The notes under the pieces were generated by a model, which saw nothing but the letters and a program-made list of their open reading frames with translations, did not search any database and was not told where the DNA came from. From Baffinella frigidus (Eukaryota > Cryptophyceae > Cryptomonadales > Baffinellaceae): a stretch of DNA of 11,373 nucleotides. The stretch spans positions 1,335,951 to 1,347,323 of the forward strand of contig MU646307.1 in NCBI GenBank assembly GCA_026770585.1, in the 5' to 3' direction. Positions 10,828 to 11,373 of this stretch are shown here, piece by piece. Position 1 is the stretch's first letter; each line of letters begins with the position of its first letter. The position numbers were made by a program, and so were the translations under genes.

Positions 10828-10969
10828 TCATAAGAAAACGGTTTTAATTTAATTTTCTTGTGATTCAATGAAAAATGCTACACGAATGCTTTAATATTAC
10901 TAGTAAAACTCATTCAGTGTAGTAAATTTCATTGCCAGGAAGTTTTAAATTAAAACCGTTTCCCTATGA
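10828..10969. mobile_element. 142-bp fold-back MITE, TSD GATT; full-length AATTACTACAC family member
   Basis: TCATAAGAAAACGGTTTTAA (10828) and its inverse ending at 10969 pair with few mismatches over ~27 bp; GATT flanks at 10824-10827 and 10970-10973. The core (GCTACACGAATGCTTTAATA.. TAGTAAATTTCATTGCCA) is the repeat seen at 6743 and 8862. It lies only 21 bp from the previous element. Confidence 0.85.
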
Positions 10970-10973
10970 GATT

Positions 10974-11067
10974 GCTCGCCACCCAAGCTCGTGGGATGGT
11001 GCTGTGGGAACTATTTCCTCTTCCTTGGGAAGCTCGCGGATACGCATCTTCCCCACGTGGGACGTGC
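10974..11067 (-). CDS. Possible exon remnant, MRIRELPKEEE
   Basis: Minus frame after ACACAACCAG at 11068: SHVGKMRIRELPKEEEIVPT and on through APSHELGW, running into the 10828-10969 element where it stops. GC-rich and without low-complexity, but no donor and no known motif. It follows the 11190-11270 candidate in the same direction, though the phase does not join simply. Confidence 0.2.
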
Positions 11068-11093
11068 CTGGTTGTGTACACAAATGAAAAAAA

Positions 11094-11158
11094 CCAGCCG
11101 GGATGAATAAAAACATCCAGCCGGGACGATGTGCCAAAATAAATAAATCCAGCCGGGA
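11094..11158. repeat. CCAGCCGGGA repeated three times
   Basis: CCAGCCGGGATGAA or CCAGCCGGGACGAT at 11094, 11117 and 11149 with irregular A/T-rich spacers containing AATAAA-like sequence. Reads as TCATCCCGGCTGG on the minus strand, in what would be the intron after the 11190-11270 exon. Confidence 0.85.
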
Positions 11159-11189
11159 TGAAATGGATATCGATTGATGGAGGAGTGAC

Positions 11190-11270
11190 CTCGCCCTTGC
11201 CCTCCTTCATCTGCTCGAAGATCTCGACGAGTTTCTCATTCGGCAGCTTCGCTCGTCGCGGCATCCACGT
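11190..11270 (-). CDS. Candidate 27-codon exon, function unknown
   Basis: Minus strand: TCTCTCGGGCGCAG precedes 81 bp (27 codons, phase 0) reading TWMPRRAKLPNEKLVEIFE then QMKEGKGE, with donor GAG|GTCACT. Basic N-terminal part and an amphipathic acidic helix (KLVEIFEQMKEGK). No family recognised. The 41-bp tandem repeats upstream lead directly into the acceptor. Codon use is GC-rich at third positions (CTC GTC GAG ATC TTC GAG), as expected for a real exon here. Confidence 0.5.
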
Positions 11271-11279
11271 CTGCGCCCG

Positions 11280-11373
11280 AGAGATTGATCAGTTGTTGCC
11301 AAACAATCAGCGTGCCCCAGAGAGATTGATCAGTTGTTGCCAAACAATCAGCGTGCCCCAGAGAGATTGATCA
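11280..11373 (-). repeat. 41-bp tandem repeat, cut by the window end
   Basis: Units start at 11280, 11321 and 11362, nearly identical: AGAGATTGATCAGTTGTTGC, CAAACAATCAGCGTGCCCC. Contains TGATCA and a TTGTTGCCAAACAA dyad. On the minus strand the last unit ends in the CAG acceptor of the exon at 11270. Confidence 0.95.

Noticed and set aside
1-11373. tRNA or rRNA genes
   Set aside because: No GGTTCRA-type T-arm with matching acceptor stem and no rRNA-like conserved stretch was seen by eye.
1-11373. Autonomous transposase or reverse transcriptase
   Set aside because: No long frame and no recognisable DDE, RT or integrase motif; every mobile element found is non-autonomous.

Overview
The window looks like a repeat-packed, transposon-riddled stretch of a eukaryotic nuclear genome, not a bacterial or viral locus. 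No long intact gene, operon, rRNA or tRNA is visible. Three things point to a eukaryote, most likely an alga of the green lineage or a dinoflagellate (a guess; no species marker is present): degenerate plant-type telomere heptamers (TTTAGGG and the variants TTCAGGG and TTTCGGG), short coding segments bounded by AG and GT like spliced exons, and many short non-autonomous fold-back DNA transposons (MITEs). Most longer open frames here are by-products of tandem repeats or terminal inverted repeats (TIRs).

Layout. 1-1160: CA/TA microsatellite, a 20-bp degenerate repeat, a 144-bp fold-back element, a 23-bp x 6 minisatellite, a 12-bp repeat and two weak exon-like segments. 1160-2360: a 192-bp element with an 8-bp target duplication, a 53-bp duplicated coding-like block, a strong GC hairpin, GAG and GAT microsatellites and a pair of opposed 140-bp elements separated by CTAG. 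2425-3170: 118-bp repeats holding TAGTGGTCAAA hairpins, then telomere-like DNA that switches strand. 3170-4560: 119-bp and 30-bp tandem repeats, two copies of a CACACAGCGG element and another fold-back. 4560-5640: two minus-strand exon candidates (4566-4697, 5176-5250), a 140-bp element inside a 21-bp direct repeat, and minisatellites. 5700-8010: three copies of a 208-211-bp MITE, and a minus-strand 82-codon exon candidate (7160-7406) with three partial copies downstream of it. 8060-9180: a TTTCGGG array and three copies of an EF-hand-type exon, one split by a 179-bp insertion. 9180-11373: further MITEs, a 16-bp minisatellite and minus-strand exon candidates, the last (11190-11270) preceded by a 41-bp tandem array.

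Nearly all plausible exons lie on the minus strand, and several have whole-codon lengths (39, 42, 75, 81 and 132 bp). They may be exons of one or more minus-strand genes whose introns are filled with repeats, or decayed duplicates; the window cannot decide this. The two recognisable protein signals are an EF-hand calcium-binding loop and a segment that resembles the N-terminal part of the DUF3598 family.

The most notable signal is the collection of fold-back elements. Several unrelated families converge on 140-150 bp, some have clear 4-bp target duplications, and in two families the paired arms or the central palindrome differ between copies while staying complementary within each copy.
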